This document shows positions 33,558 through 41,896 of a stretch of DNA of 64,000 nucleotides, in pieces. The DNA comes from JAVBNU01 sp031551265 (lineage in GTDB: Bacteria > Cyanobacteriota > Vampirovibrionia > Gastranaerophilales > Gastranaerophilaceae). The DNA lies in NCBI GenBank assembly GCA_031551265.1, contig JAVBNU010000005.1:1-64000 (forward strand), given 5' to 3'. Position 1 is the first letter of the stretch. Every line of letters starts with the position of its first letter. Both the position numbers and the translations under genes were made by a program. The notes under the pieces were generated by a model. That model had not been told where the DNA came from. It made no database searches and saw only the letters and a program-made list of their open reading frames with translations.

Positions 33558-34292
33558 ATGACGAATATTGGCAGCCATAAAAATGCCGGCAGCTACGATA
33601 TGCCAATTAAACAACGCCGTATTGAGGTTTACAATAATCTCATCGAACAACCAAAGCTAGATAACAAGGGCAATAAGCCCAAAATGCCAAAGAGCCCGAT
33701 ATTGTTGTATCAAGAGAAAGAAGATGGGCTAATCACCTATGAACACTGGAGTGGTGATTATTTAGATGAAGAGCAGACAAAAAGTGAGTATCATTACGAC
33801 GATGACAACAAAATAGCAATGTCGATTGAGCGCAGATACGCCCCGTTTTCAAACGCACTGTGTCGCGAAAACATTAAATATTACGATGTCGATGGTGAAA
33901 TAGTTGCAGGCGACACACAAGAATTTGAGAATGGCGTCTTATCAGTTGAAAGTTCTTTTGACGTATCACCTTTTGGCGTAATGTCCAACAGACACAAGCT
34001 GTATCATAATAATGGCAATCTCGCCAGTGTTGATGTAACCCAAACATCCAAGGATCACAGCCTGCAGCATACTAAAACCCTGCATTTTTATGCAGATGGA
34101 ATGCCAAGAGCCAGTACCGAACGGATTTTTGCATCACCTCACAGTTTGACCTGTGATATTCAAAATTATGACACTAACGGCAATTTAAAAACAATAGTAA
34201 GCGTTGAACGCCATCCTATAAGCGGTGAACTGCTCGAAAGAACGGTGACAAACGCAGCCGGTGAAGTAATTGAGCATAAGAAAAAAAATTAG
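33558..34292 (+). CDS. Hypothetical protein with repeated YxxxGxL beta-hairpin units
   Basis: 244 residues. SD AGGAAGAGG. Repeats such as KYYDVDGEIVAG, KLYHNNGNLASV, HFYADGMPRAS and QNYDTNGNLKTI suggest a beta-sheet protein similar in style to MORN-2 or RHS/YD-type repeats. No signal peptide or membrane segment; N-terminal 45 residues basic and disordered. Not recognised. Could be a secreted binding protein, but nothing proves export. Confidence 0.7.
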   Translation: MTNIGSHKNAGSYDMPIKQRRIEVYNNLIEQPKLDNKGNKPKMPKSPILLYQEKEDGLITYEHWSGDYLDEEQTKSEYHYDDDNKIAMSIERRYAPFSNALCRENIKYYDVDGEIVAGDTQEFENGVLSVESSFDVSPFGVMSNRHKLYHNNGNLASVDVTQTSKDHSLQHTKTLHFYADGMPRASTERIFASPHSLTCDIQNYDTNGNLKTIVSVERHPISGELLERTVTNAAGEVIEHKKKN

Positions 34293-34295
34293 AAA

Positions 34296-34925
34296 TTATT
34301 TTTGGTGCAGCTGATTAATTTCTTCTATCTCTTCTTGTGTCAAATAATTCATGTTGCCTAAAAGTTTCGCGCCTAAATACACATCTGCGTAAGTTTCGAT
34401 TGATTCGACGAAATAAAACGCTTCTTTCAGCGTTTTTGCACAAACAGCAATACCATGATTCGCCATTAACACTGCGTTACTGCCCTGAAAATGAGGTACA
34501 GTGTACTCCACAAGTTTTGATGAAGATGGTGCTGCATACTGCGCTAGGGGGATTTTGTTGAAATAGTACACAAATTCGCTTAAAATCGGAGCCTCCATTG
34601 CAATACCGGCGACAGAAAATGCCGTTGTTTTCGGGCTGTGACAGTGAATAAACGCATCAATATCAGGACGTGTTTTGTACGTTTCAATATGCATAAATTT
34701 TTCGGAAGAAGGCTTTCTACCGCCATCAAGCACATTCGCATGTTCATCAATCAACACAATGTCATCGTATGACAAATCGCCGAGACAGCTGCCTGACGCA
34801 GAAATCAAATAATTTTCACCACAGCGCATGCTTATGTTGCCTGAGGTTGCAGGAGTTAGGTTTTTCTTATCTAACAAATGCCCGCACTTGATTAGTTCGT
34901 CTTTTAAATGATTTAAGTTTTCCAT
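34296..34925 (-). CDS. Class II aldolase/adducin family protein (FucA-like)
   Basis: 209 residues. SGNISMR (substrate phosphate loop), KPSSEKFMHIETYKTRPDIDAFIHCHSPKTTAFS (catalytic Glu and Zn-binding HCH) and AVLMANHGIAV (third Zn His) define the family. Members include L-fuculose-phosphate aldolase and methylthioribulose-phosphate dehydratase; sequence alone does not decide, but FucA is the closest in style. Cytoplasmic. TAATAT lies 6 bases before the ATG and no SD is present: predicted leaderless. Confidence 0.88.
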   Translation of the reverse strand: MENLNHLKDELIKCGHLLDKKNLTPATSGNISMRCGENYLISASGSCLGDLSYDDIVLIDEHANVLDGGRKPSSEKFMHIETYKTRPDIDAFIHCHSPKTTAFSVAGIAMEAPILSEFVYYFNKIPLAQYAAPSSSKLVEYTVPHFQGSNAVLMANHGIAVCAKTLKEAFYFVESIETYADVYLGAKLLGNMNYLTQEEIEEINQLHQK

Positions 34926-34993
34926 ATTATGATATTATCAAAAAATTTGTTATTATAAAAGTACTACACTGGGTGAGATAATTAAAAAAGAAT

Positions 34994-35055
34994 GTAGGGT
35001 GCGTCCTACGCACCGATTAAAACACATAGTAAAGTAGGGTTGGGTATTGCCCACC
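34994..35055. repeat. Two GTAG REPs in direct orientation
   Basis: GTAGGGTGCGTCCTACGCACC (34994-35014) and GTAGGGTTGGGTATTGCCCACC (35034-35055). The second extends into the frame upstream of recF. Confidence 0.8.
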
Positions 35056-35073
35056 AATCCAAAAGAAAAAGAT

Positions 35074-36225
35074 ATGTTTATCAAAACGCTAAAATTGAAT
35101 AATTTCAGGAATTACGAGGAGTTGAATTTGGAGTTTAACTCCAATAAGGTCTTGCTTATCGGCAAAAATGCACAAGGTAAAACCAATATTTTGGAGGCAA
35201 TACACTACCTGTCATGCCTACAAGCGTTGAATGCAGGGCACGACTCAGAGTTGATTACATGGGGTAAGGATTTTTCTAATATCAAGGCTGAAATCACAAA
35301 AGAATGTGTTGAAACAGAACTAGAGGTTATTTTAAACCCGCCGAAGAAAAAAATACTAAAAGTAAACGGCTTGAAGAAAACCAAAACGTCTGAATTCACG
35401 TCACAGCTTTCCGTTGTGTGTTTTAGCGTGACAGACCTGCTGCTTTTGCGCGGTGTGCCTGACGATAGGCGCAGTTGGCTTGATGTTGCAATCGGGCAGC
35501 TTTATCCGGCATATTCTGACAGGCTTTCAAAATACAATAAAATTCGCATACAAAAAAACAATTATCTCAAGGCATTGAAGAATAATATGCAGTTCGATGA
35601 AAAGCTGTTTTCTGTCTGGAACGAGCAATTAGTCACAGCCGGCAGCAATATCATTTATTTACGGATAAAATTTTTAAAAGAATTACAAAAAATAGCAGCC
35701 ATCAAACACAGCGAAATCTCCAACAACGAAAACTTGCGCATTGATTATAATTCGACCGTAATCAGTGATTTTAATTGCATTTCTGACGCAATAATTTCTA
35801 TTGAAAATATTGCAGCTGAATTTGAGCAAAAATTAGCCGAGCGCGAACAAGAGGAAATCATTCGCGCGCAAAGTCTTGTCGGGCCGCATCGTGACGATAT
35901 TTCATATTTTATTAACGATGTTGAGGCTAAAAAGTTTGCCTCACAAGGCCAGCAGCGAACAATCGTTTTAGCTCTTAAATTGGCTGAATTGGCATTAATT
36001 GAAAAACAATTCGGCGAAAGCCCTGTTCTACTGCTTGATGATGTACTTGCAGAGCTGGACGATTTGAGGCAAAACTATTTGCTAAACTCAATAGAGCAAA
36101 ATACCCAAACGATTATTACATCTGTTGATACGCTGCATTTTAAGGAAGAATATTTACAAGACGTTGAGTTATTCAAAATTGTAAATGGCGCTGTAGAATC
36201 ACTTAAATGGAATCACAGATTGTAA
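35074..36225 (+). CDS. recF: DNA replication and repair protein RecF
   Basis: 383 residues from ATG 35074; the TTG at 35047 lies inside a REP and is rejected. SMC/ABC-type ATPase: FIKTLKLNNFRNYEEL start, Walker A GKNAQGKTN, signature SQGQQRTIVLALKLAELALI, Walker B PVLLLDDVLAELD, and LVGPHRDDISYFIN. RecF helps RecOR load RecA at gaps. dnaA, dnaN and gyrB are not alongside, so this is not a classic origin cluster. Confidence 0.95.
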   Translation: MFIKTLKLNNFRNYEELNLEFNSNKVLLIGKNAQGKTNILEAIHYLSCLQALNAGHDSELITWGKDFSNIKAEITKECVETELEVILNPPKKKILKVNGLKKTKTSEFTSQLSVVCFSVTDLLLLRGVPDDRRSWLDVAIGQLYPAYSDRLSKYNKIRIQKNNYLKALKNNMQFDEKLFSVWNEQLVTAGSNIIYLRIKFLKELQKIAAIKHSEISNNENLRIDYNSTVISDFNCISDAIISIENIAAEFEQKLAEREQEEIIRAQSLVGPHRDDISYFINDVEAKKFASQGQQRTIVLALKLAELALIEKQFGESPVLLLDDVLAELDDLRQNYLLNSIEQNTQTIITSVDTLHFKEEYLQDVELFKIVNGAVESLKWNHRL

Positions 36226-36253
36226 AAAAATGTGGCGGTAAAAATGAAATCCC

Positions 36254-36282
36254 TTGCGAAATATTGAAAATAAGTTTAATAT
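36254..36282 (+). promoter_or_regulatory. Promoter of zinc-ribbon gene
   Basis: TTGCGA (36254-36259), 17-base spacer, TAATAT (36277-36282). It gives a 5' UTR of about 85-90 bases. Confidence 0.6.
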
Positions 36283-36376
36283 ATTAACAGTAAGTATCAG
36301 TCCCATAGTAATTAACTCTTTAATTCCTAGTTGGTCAGTTATTTACCCAGTTTAACTAATCAAGGAGAAGACCAAA

Positions 36377-36643
36377 ATGTACGAAGATGAATCGCTTGTA
36401 TGTGAGGACTGCGGAGCTACCTTTTTGTTCACCGTTGGTGAGCAAGAGTTCTACGCAGAAAAAGGGCTTGTAAATAAGCCAAAAAGATGCAACGACTGCA
36501 GAAAAGACAGACGCCAAAAATCTAAGAAAAAACTATTTGATGTAGTTTGCTCTAAATGCGGCTGTGACACAAAAGTTCCTTTCAAACCTATGAATGGAAA
36601 AGATGTTTACTGCAAAGATTGTTACACTCAAGTAAACGCTTAA
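36377..36643 (+). CDS. Zinc-ribbon protein (zf-trcl type)
   Basis: 88 residues with strong SD AAGGAG. Two zinc sites: CEDCGATFLFTVGEQEFYAEKGLVNKPKRCNDCRKDRR and CSKCGCDTKVPFKPMNGKDVYCKDC. This is the 'probable zinc-ribbon' family common in cyanobacteria and other phyla; the basic middle suggests nucleic-acid binding. The long UTR and strong SD suggest high or regulated expression. It is monocistronic, closed by a terminator. Exact function unknown. Confidence 0.88.
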   Translation: MYEDESLVCEDCGATFLFTVGEQEFYAEKGLVNKPKRCNDCRKDRRQKSKKKLFDVVCSKCGCDTKVPFKPMNGKDVYCKDCYTQVNA

Positions 36644-36668
36644 TTTACAAGAACAAAACAAACATTTT

Positions 36669-36706
36669 AATGCCCTTAACTGATTCTCAGGCGAGGCATT
36701 TTTTTT
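36669..36706 (+). terminator. Intrinsic terminator of zinc-ribbon gene
   Basis: AATGCC/GGCATT stem with an 18-base interior and a run of eight T. Confidence 0.75.
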
Positions 36707-36739
36707 GTTCATTTTTAAGTTTTATGATAACATAGTGCT

Positions 36740-37141
36740 ATGCAAATGGATAATTTTAAAAAATATTTTTCTCTTAACCTTCTGTCTTTATTGGGCTACA
36801 TTGCATTAGCTCTTTATTTGCAGTTTGTTTTTGTAAAAACGACTCCACACAGTTGTTCTACAGGGTATTGTATTAATGACTTAGCATCAGCTATAACATT
36901 TTCACTGCTTTATGTATTGAGTAGAACTCTAGAACCATTCTTTATAATACTAATATTGATGGTAATAGAATTTTTACTCCGAAAAAAATATGGAGACTTT
37001 AAAATTAGTAAAATAAATATTCCAAATTGGCTAAAAAAAATACATTCCTTGGTATTTTTGCTTGGAAATTATCTAATTCTATGCACGATATGTGTGTGCA
37101 TATGTATTTTTATTGCTAGCATGATTGGAGTACAAGGATAG
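36740..37141 (+). CDS. Small three-helix membrane protein
   Basis: 133 residues. Hydrophobic helices at about 12-34, 54-76 and 104-128; Cys pairs HSCSTGYC in the first loop (likely extracytoplasmic) and a Cys-rich last helix (CTICVCICIF). No SD near the ATG; TATGAT lies 11 bases upstream, so the leader would be very short. Base composition is even more AT-rich than the neighbours, in keeping with accessory DNA. Function unknown. Confidence 0.65.
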   Translation: MQMDNFKKYFSLNLLSLLGYIALALYLQFVFVKTTPHSCSTGYCINDLASAITFSLLYVLSRTLEPFFIILILMVIEFLLRKKYGDFKISKINIPNWLKKIHSLVFLLGNYLILCTICVCICIFIASMIGVQG

Positions 37142-37150
37142 TCCTTTTGT

Positions 37151-37276
37151 TCATTTTTTATCCTTCATGTACTCTGCGAATTGTTTTTTGGTTCTAATGT
37201 GTTCCATTGTAATTAAAACTATAAGAAAAATGCCAACAATACCTGTAACTATATTAGATAACATTTCCATGTTCAT
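37151..37276 (-). CDS. 41-residue single-helix membrane peptide
   Basis: MNMEMLSNIVTGIVGIFLIV... has one strong transmembrane helix (about 7-24) followed by a basic, charged tail ending YMKDKK. Its ATG overlaps the stop of the 77-residue membrane protein as ATGA, a classic coupled-translation arrangement. Too short for most gene finders. Together the two look like a small membrane-protein pair of unknown role. Confidence 0.65.
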   Translation of the reverse strand: MNMEMLSNIVTGIVGIFLIVLITMEHIRTKKQFAEYMKDKK

Positions 37277-37506
37277 TTTTCAGCCTCCGATTCTTTTATG
37301 AGTGACTTTATTTGTCCGTCAATATCTACATAATTTGATGATAATACATATGCATAATACAATCCAACAATAATAAAAAATAAAGTTTTCGGAGAAAATG
37401 GCATAAATGTGAGCCAAACTATTCCACCAGCTACCACCACCAAGCATTGTACTGCTAGATTCCGTTTACTTATTGCATCATTAAGTTTGTATTCTGTCAC
37501 TTCCAT
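37273..37506 (-). CDS. Small two-helix membrane protein
   Basis: 77 residues. Two adjacent transmembrane helices (LAVQCLVVVAGGIVWLTF and TLFFIIVGLYYAYVLSS) joined by MPFSPK, then a charged tail DGQIKSLIKESEAEK. The promoter is TAGACA, 17 bases, TATAAT, then exactly 6 bases to the ATG with no SD, so the mRNA should be leaderless. It is coupled to the 41-residue peptide by an ATGA overlap. Function unknown. Confidence 0.7.
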   Translation of the reverse strand: MEVTEYKLNDAISKRNLAVQCLVVVAGGIVWLTFMPFSPKTLFFIIVGLYYAYVLSSNYVDIDGQIKSLIKESEAEK

Positions 37507-37512
37507 AGTTTA

Positions 37513-37541
37513 ATTATATAAAATTATCGCGTATTTGTCTA
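37513..37541 (-). promoter_or_regulatory. Strong leaderless promoter of small membrane-protein pair
   Basis: TAGACA (37536-37541), 17-base spacer, TATAAT (37513-37518), 6 bases to ATG 37506. The best-formed example of the leaderless pattern in this window. Confidence 0.75.
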
Positions 37542-37560
37542 TTTGTACTAAAATATAGGT

Positions 37561-38295
37561 ATGAAAAGTATGAACGTACAAAATAAAATCGCTTTTTGGG
37601 GCTGCCCGCCACCTGATTTGATTGAAAAATATAAGAAACTCTATCCTGAGGCTGAGTGGTTCGATTTGGACCTCGATTTCGGTCATCCTGAGTCAAAGCT
37701 GCTGCCTGATGCGTATTGCAAAATTATCAAAAATATAATCACAAATTCGCTGTATTATAGAGATGAGATTATTGCGATTCTTGCGCCAATAGGGAAGGAT
37801 AAGTGTGACAGCGGCTGGTTTGCGTCAGAGTTATTGAAGGATTTAGGTTTTGAGGTTGTGCAATGCAAGTTCGAGGAAAAGAATTTAAGACGAGAACCGC
37901 TAATTTCGACGTCTGCATTGCCATTACGTGAAAAAGTTGAATTGATAACGGCTTCAATCGTGAAACCTCATGACAAAAAGTTAGTGCAATGCAAGCCAAC
38001 ATTTGGTTTTTGGGGCGTACCGCCGAATGACCTGAGTATTTTGGAATTATTCCCTGATACAACTCACGTTTACGGTTGGACACGATGCGTTGACGCCAAT
38101 GTCCCGGCAGATATTGAATTAGAGATGTTTGTCGATACTAACGTAGCAACAGTATTTTACTCACAGGCTTTTTGCGCTAAAGCACAGCTGGCAAAGTATC
38201 TAGCCGACAAATATAACGGGCTGTACATTGATATTGACGACAGGTCGACAAACTCTGTGAAAGCGAAAATTGAGGCATTTATAGAATTAAGATGA
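37561..38295 (+). CDS. Tandem-duplicated domain protein paired with activase-like protein
   Basis: 244 residues, unrecognised. Two halves are related: KIAFWGCPPPDLIEKYKKLYP (about 7) and FGFWGVPPNDLSILELFP (about 147), each followed by a Trp/Tyr-Asp segment. Cys residues recur (GCPPP, YCKI, DKCDSGW, QCKF, QCKP, RCVD, FCAK), so an Fe-S or thiol role is possible. Its stop overlaps the start of the activase-like gene (ATGA), so the two form an operon. It could be the client the activase energises, replacing the usual dehydratase; that is inference. TAAAAT is 6 bases before the ATG. Confidence 0.7.
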   Translation: MKSMNVQNKIAFWGCPPPDLIEKYKKLYPEAEWFDLDLDFGHPESKLLPDAYCKIIKNIITNSLYYRDEIIAILAPIGKDKCDSGWFASELLKDLGFEVVQCKFEEKNLRREPLISTSALPLREKVELITASIVKPHDKKLVQCKPTFGFWGVPPNDLSILELFPDTTHVYGWTRCVDANVPADIELEMFVDTNVATVFYSQAFCAKAQLAKYLADKYNGLYIDIDDRSTNSVKAKIEAFIELR

Positions 38296-39005
38296 GTAAA
38301 TTATTTTTAGATGCAGGAACAACTTGGTCAAAATTAATCGAAATTGGCAACGAAAGCCAATTGTCGAAAGATTTTGCGCAATATTTTATTAAAAAAGAAG
38401 CCGATAAAAGCTATTATATTGTGCCTTCAATTTTGATGAAAAAGACTCAATTAAATTATGAGCGCGTCACAGGCCACATGTCATTAGCAAGCAAAGATCA
38501 GGGCGCAAGCTACGTAAATGAAGTTATAGCGCTCTCAAAAGGCGCTGCAAAGCGCATCAAGGACGATAATTATATTATTCTCGATTTAGGCAGCCGCGAC
38601 GTCAAATGGGTACAATTTAAAGAAAATAAATTCAGAGACTTAGACTGGAACAGCTCATGCGCCAGCGCTACGGGCGCGACTGTGGAAATGCTTTTGAAAT
38701 TTTATGATATAAAAGTCGATGATTTGCAGGTCATGCCCGAAAAGTATAATATTACATGCGGTATCTTCGGATTAGAAAAAATCATGGACGATATAGCAAA
38801 TGGTGAAACCGCTAAAATCGCTGTATCAAAGTTTATACACGGTATCGCCTTCAACGCATGGACTTTTGCAAAGCAGCCTAGTGAAATATACCTCTCAGGC
38901 GGTTTTTGCGACAATCAATGTTTTGTTGACTCCCTAAAAAAATATTGTAACGTAAATTCACTAGGACGTTTTGTCCTGTGTGACGGGCTTTTAGCAGAAA
39001 TGTAA
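38292..39005 (+). CDS. ASKHA ATPase, BadF/HgdC-type acyl-CoA dehydratase activase-like
   Basis: 237 residues. FLDAGTTWSKL (phosphate 1), ILDLGSRDVKWVQ (phosphate 2) and EIYLSGGFCDN (adenosine) are ASKHA motifs. NSSCASATGATVEML and NITCGIFGLEKI match the activase NxxCAAGTGxFxE and CxxFxExE blocks, giving the two Cys that hold one 4Fe-4S cluster at the dimer interface. Such proteins use ATP to inject a low-potential electron into a partner. It is a short version, and no 2-hydroxyacyl-CoA dehydratase subunit lies nearby. Oxygen-sensitive, anaerobic chemistry is implied. Confidence 0.8.
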   Translation: MSKLFLDAGTTWSKLIEIGNESQLSKDFAQYFIKKEADKSYYIVPSILMKKTQLNYERVTGHMSLASKDQGASYVNEVIALSKGAAKRIKDDNYIILDLGSRDVKWVQFKENKFRDLDWNSSCASATGATVEMLLKFYDIKVDDLQVMPEKYNITCGIFGLEKIMDDIANGETAKIAVSKFIHGIAFNAWTFAKQPSEIYLSGGFCDNQCFVDSLKKYCNVNSLGRFVLCDGLLAEM

Positions 39006-39035
39006 AGAAAATCACTGGTTGAATTAATTATTTGC

Positions 39036-39063
39036 TTGACAATTTCTCATTATATGGCATAAT
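39036..39063 (+). promoter_or_regulatory. Promoter of candidate small RNA
   Basis: Consensus TTGACA (39036-39041), 16-base spacer, CATAAT (39058-39063). No ORF follows before the terminator. Confidence 0.7.
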
Positions 39064-39069
39064 TAAACA

Positions 39070-39200
39070 TGTAGGATTTAAGTGTAGCTGAAACACTCAA
39101 TAACAAACACAATAATTTAGACACATATAAACTCCTAAATAATAAACACAAAAACCATTAGGATGCAGAAAACAACCCACTCGACAGAGTGGTTTTTTTT
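39070..39200 (+). ncRNA. Candidate small RNA with anti-Shine-Dalgarno CUCCU
   Basis: About 130 nt between a consensus promoter and an intrinsic terminator (CCACTC-gaca-GAGTGG plus eight T), without a credible ORF. A 5' hairpin AGTGT/ACACT is followed by an A-rich unpaired stretch containing ACTCCTAAAT. UAGGA near 39071 can pair with UCCUA near 39133, or UCCUAA with UUAGGA near 39159, so two folds compete. The exposed CUCCU could pair with mRNA SD sequences, like cyanobacterial Yfr1-type RNAs; homology is not claimed. Confidence 0.65.
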
Positions 39201-39267
39201 ATGTTTTGAAATGCCTTACCTAACACTAACTGTCACCGCAAACAAGTTCGGCATGACGATTTATTTT

Positions 39268-39288
39268 GGTGCGTAAGACGCACCCTAC
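39268..39288. repeat. GTAG REP (inverted orientation)
   Basis: GGTGCGTAAGACGCACCCTAC, 17 bases beyond the rsmD stop. Confidence 0.75.
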
Positions 39289-39305
39289 ATTACTATTGCA
39301 TCAAC

Positions 39306-39857
39306 TTATTCAGAAAGCATAGTTATCAATTTATCGGAGTACTTTTTTTGTTTAATAATTTGGTAGGCTTGATAGTCTATCAATAACTTTTCAGGGTGCT
39401 CTAAAATAATTATGCCTTTGGGCTTAAGTATATTGAACTCGGTTATTTGTTCTAAAGCCTCAGCATACAGGCCTTCTTGGTATGGAGGGTCAATAAAAAT
39501 CACATCAAAGTTTTTACCCATGCCCTCTAGTTTTTCGGGCATTTTCAGAGCGTCACCGCGTAGAGGTGTTATGTCAACACTTAATGACTTAATATTTTGT
39601 TGAAGGGCATGCCATGCTCCGGCATGCTTTTCTATACAGACCACTTCTTGATAGCCTCTTGAAACGGCTTCAAACGCCATTATCCCGCTACCAGCAAACA
39701 AATCCAAAAAAGAAGCCTCTTCAACATCAAACATGCTCGCAAGCATGTTGAAAATAGCTTCTCTTGTCTTTGATAAAGTAGGACGGAGGGTCTGAATCTC
39801 CGGAAAAGTGATTTTCCTTGATTTTAGTGACCCTCCGGTAATCTGTATTACAGGCAT
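39306..39857 (-). CDS. rsmD: 16S rRNA (guanine966-N2)-methyltransferase
   Basis: 183 residues. ITGGSLKSRKI start, RPTLSKTREAIFNML, SAM motif FLDLFAGSGIMAFEAVSRG and catalytic IFIDPPYQEG. Methylates G966 in the 30S subunit. It starts 1 base after the ctpA stop, so the two are co-translated; this pairing is unusual for function but common in compact genomes. Confidence 0.95.
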   Translation of the reverse strand: MPVIQITGGSLKSRKITFPEIQTLRPTLSKTREAIFNMLASMFDVEEASFLDLFAGSGIMAFEAVSRGYQEVVCIEKHAGAWHALQQNIKSLSVDITPLRGDALKMPEKLEGMGKNFDVIFIDPPYQEGLYAEALEQITEFNILKPKGIIILEHPEKLLIDYQAYQIIKQKKYSDKLITMLSE

Positions 39858-39858
39858 A

Positions 39859-41097
39859 TTATTTGTTAAGTCCTTGTGCTATTGGAAATCCAATCATACG
39901 CAATATAACATCATTTGCCTTCAAAAGTTGTGCGTCTCGTTTATTTTTGACGTCGTCTTCGGTTAATTTAACTTCTATATCAGGTTCGATACCTTTTTTG
40001 TTGATATCAGTGCCATTTGGAGTTAAATATTTTTGGATAGTAATATTTACGCCTGAACCGCCCTGAAGTTTGTTAATTTCTTGTACAAGCCCTTTACCGA
40101 ACGATTTTTCGCCGATGATAATTGCTCTGTTGTTATCTTTTAGCGCGCCCGAGAAGATTTCACTGGCTGATGCGCTGCCTTTGTTGATTAGGATAACAAT
40201 CGGCTTATTCGTGACTGAGCGTCTTGTCGCTTTAGTTGTGTTTTTGTAGCCGTCGCGGTCGACTGTGCTTACAATTGTGTTGCCGTCGAGGAATATATCC
40301 GAAAGTACTATCGCGTTACTCAGTAATCCGCCGGGATTAGAACGTAAGTCAATGATATAGCCTTTTTTGTTCTGCATTGAATTAAGTGCGTTAGCAAACT
40401 CATTCGCCGCGTTTTTGCTGATGAAAGAACTTAATCTGATATAGCCCACTTCTTCGCTAAGTTTTGTATTTTCAGGTACTTTAACCGACACTGCTTTGAT
40501 TTCAATCTCGTCACGAACGATGTCGTATGCTTTGTTAGGCTGGTTTTCGCGCTTGATGAGGAGTTTAACGGTAGTGCCTTTTTCGCCTCTAATGCGGTCA
40601 GCTGCTTTTTCTACAGTTATACCTTTTGTGCTCGCTCCGTCAATTTCAAGGATTTCGTCCTCTGCCAACAGCCCTGCACGCTCGCCTGGCGTATCTTCAA
40701 TTGGGGCTATGATAAGCAATTTGCCGTCTCTCACACCAATTTGAACGCCGATACCTTTGAGCGAACCTTTGATAGAACTTGTTTCTTCCTCAAATTCTTT
40801 TGGGTTTAAAAACTTTGTATATGGGTCGTTAAGGCTTGCTAACATTGTGTTAATTGCGACATACGCATCTTCTTCCGTTTTCAGATACGGGTCGTACTTG
40901 TGGCGCCATTGGTCCCATTCTTGTCCGTTGTTTGTCTGATCTACGTATTTTGTAGTTATTAATTTCCAGACCTGATCGTACAATGCAGCCGGATCAACTG
41001 CTAGTGCTGAGGAACTCAGCATTGTTGTAACTACAAATAATACTGTAATCACAAACGCATTCATTTTGGTCAAATGCCTTTTCATAAAAGTCAACAT
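39859..41097 (-). CDS. ctpA: C-terminal processing peptidase (S41, CtpA-like)
   Basis: 412 residues. Signal peptide or anchor (about 13-33, FVITVLFVVTTMLSSSALA). PDZ domain (about 108-190, SLKGIGVQIGVRDGKLLIIAP). Protease core with catalytic Ser in NKGSASASEIFSGALKD and Lys in GEKSFGKGLVQEI. Processes C termini of envelope proteins; in oxygenic relatives CtpA matures D1, which does not apply if photosynthesis is absent. SD GGGAG lies 13 bases before the ATG. rsmD follows directly. Confidence 0.93.
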   Translation of the reverse strand: MLTFMKRHLTKMNAFVITVLFVVTTMLSSSALAVDPAALYDQVWKLITTKYVDQTNNGQEWDQWRHKYDPYLKTEEDAYVAINTMLASLNDPYTKFLNPKEFEEETSSIKGSLKGIGVQIGVRDGKLLIIAPIEDTPGERAGLLAEDEILEIDGASTKGITVEKAADRIRGEKGTTVKLLIKRENQPNKAYDIVRDEIEIKAVSVKVPENTKLSEEVGYIRLSSFISKNAANEFANALNSMQNKKGYIIDLRSNPGGLLSNAIVLSDIFLDGNTIVSTVDRDGYKNTTKATRRSVTNKPIVILINKGSASASEIFSGALKDNNRAIIIGEKSFGKGLVQEINKLQGGSGVNITIQKYLTPNGTDINKKGIEPDIEVKLTEDDVKNKRDAQLLKANDVILRMIGFPIAQGLNK

Positions 41098-41320
41098 AAT
41101 TTTTGTTCTGCTCCCACTTGTTTTCTCGTATATAATAGCATAAATTCTTCAATTTGAATACTCCACCAATTCAGTAAATTTCCTCTAAACTATAGGTCTT
41201 TTTGCTAGTAAAAAAGTTTAAGAATTTATAGCTATAAAAATAATGACGCATGTTTTTTAGAAATGTTTCAATTATTTTTTTGAAGCTGTGAAAAAACTTA
41301 ATTTTTGGTATCATATTACT

Positions 41321-41896
41321 ATGAGCGAGTATTATATAAAAATTAAGCAAAATAACGCTGAGGTTGAGTTTTCCACCTCCGATAAGGCTGAGTTTAATAA
41401 TAAACTCGCACAACTTATGCAGCTTTCAGGGGCGTTGGATGTGCTGCCTGACAAAAATACGCTGAGTGAATTAAGTGATTTGTCTGTCGTTGAAAAACCT
41501 GAAGAAGCTCAGGACGAAACGCTAGAAGAAGTAAACGAGTTTGACGCAATTCTTGAGGAGGCATTGAAAAATGTTCAGGAGCAGGAACCTTCGTCAATGA
41601 AAAACGAAGATTTGCTTGCTTCCATGTTAAAAAGTGATGGCGTTAAAAATTTATATGAGAGATTGATTATTACGGCGGGATACTTACTGGAATTTGAAGC
41701 GACTGAAAGCTTTACGCTGAAAATGATTAATAAAAAATTATTCCCTATATTGAATGAGACTGTCGGGCACTCCGAAATACACAGCGCAATTAGCAAACAG
41801 CACATAAAAATTTCTCCACGCTCTGAGGACGGTAAAACGCTCACGGAATACGCTCTTACGCGCAGAGGCGAAGGTTATTACAATGAGCTCAAATAA
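41321..41896 (+). CDS. Hypothetical protein upstream of mnmA
   Basis: 191 residues from ATG 41321. Residues 1-35 form a small beta/alpha unit (YYIKIKQNNAEVEFSTSDKAEFNNKLAQLM), 45-100 is an acidic linker, and about 105-190 is a folded C-terminal domain (NLYERLIITAGYLLEFEATESFTLKMINKKLFPILNE). No known motif. The 3' end overlaps mnmA by 14 bases. TATCAT is 6 bases before the ATG; the GTG at 41288 is in frame but has no SD. Predicted leaderless. Confidence 0.75.
   Translation: MSEYYIKIKQNNAEVEFSTSDKAEFNNKLAQLMQLSGALDVLPDKNTLSELSDLSVVEKPEEAQDETLEEVNEFDAILEEALKNVQEQEPSSMKNEDLLASMLKSDGVKNLYERLIITAGYLLEFEATESFTLKMINKKLFPILNETVGHSEIHSAISKQHIKISPRSEDGKTLTEYALTRRGEGYYNELK

Noticed and set aside
35047..35073. 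Upstream TTG start for recF
   Set aside because: The extension is encoded by a GTAG REP; ATG 35074 begins the conserved RecF N terminus.
35074..36225. Replication origin near recF
   Set aside because: No dnaA, dnaN or gyrB neighbours and no DnaA-box cluster seen.
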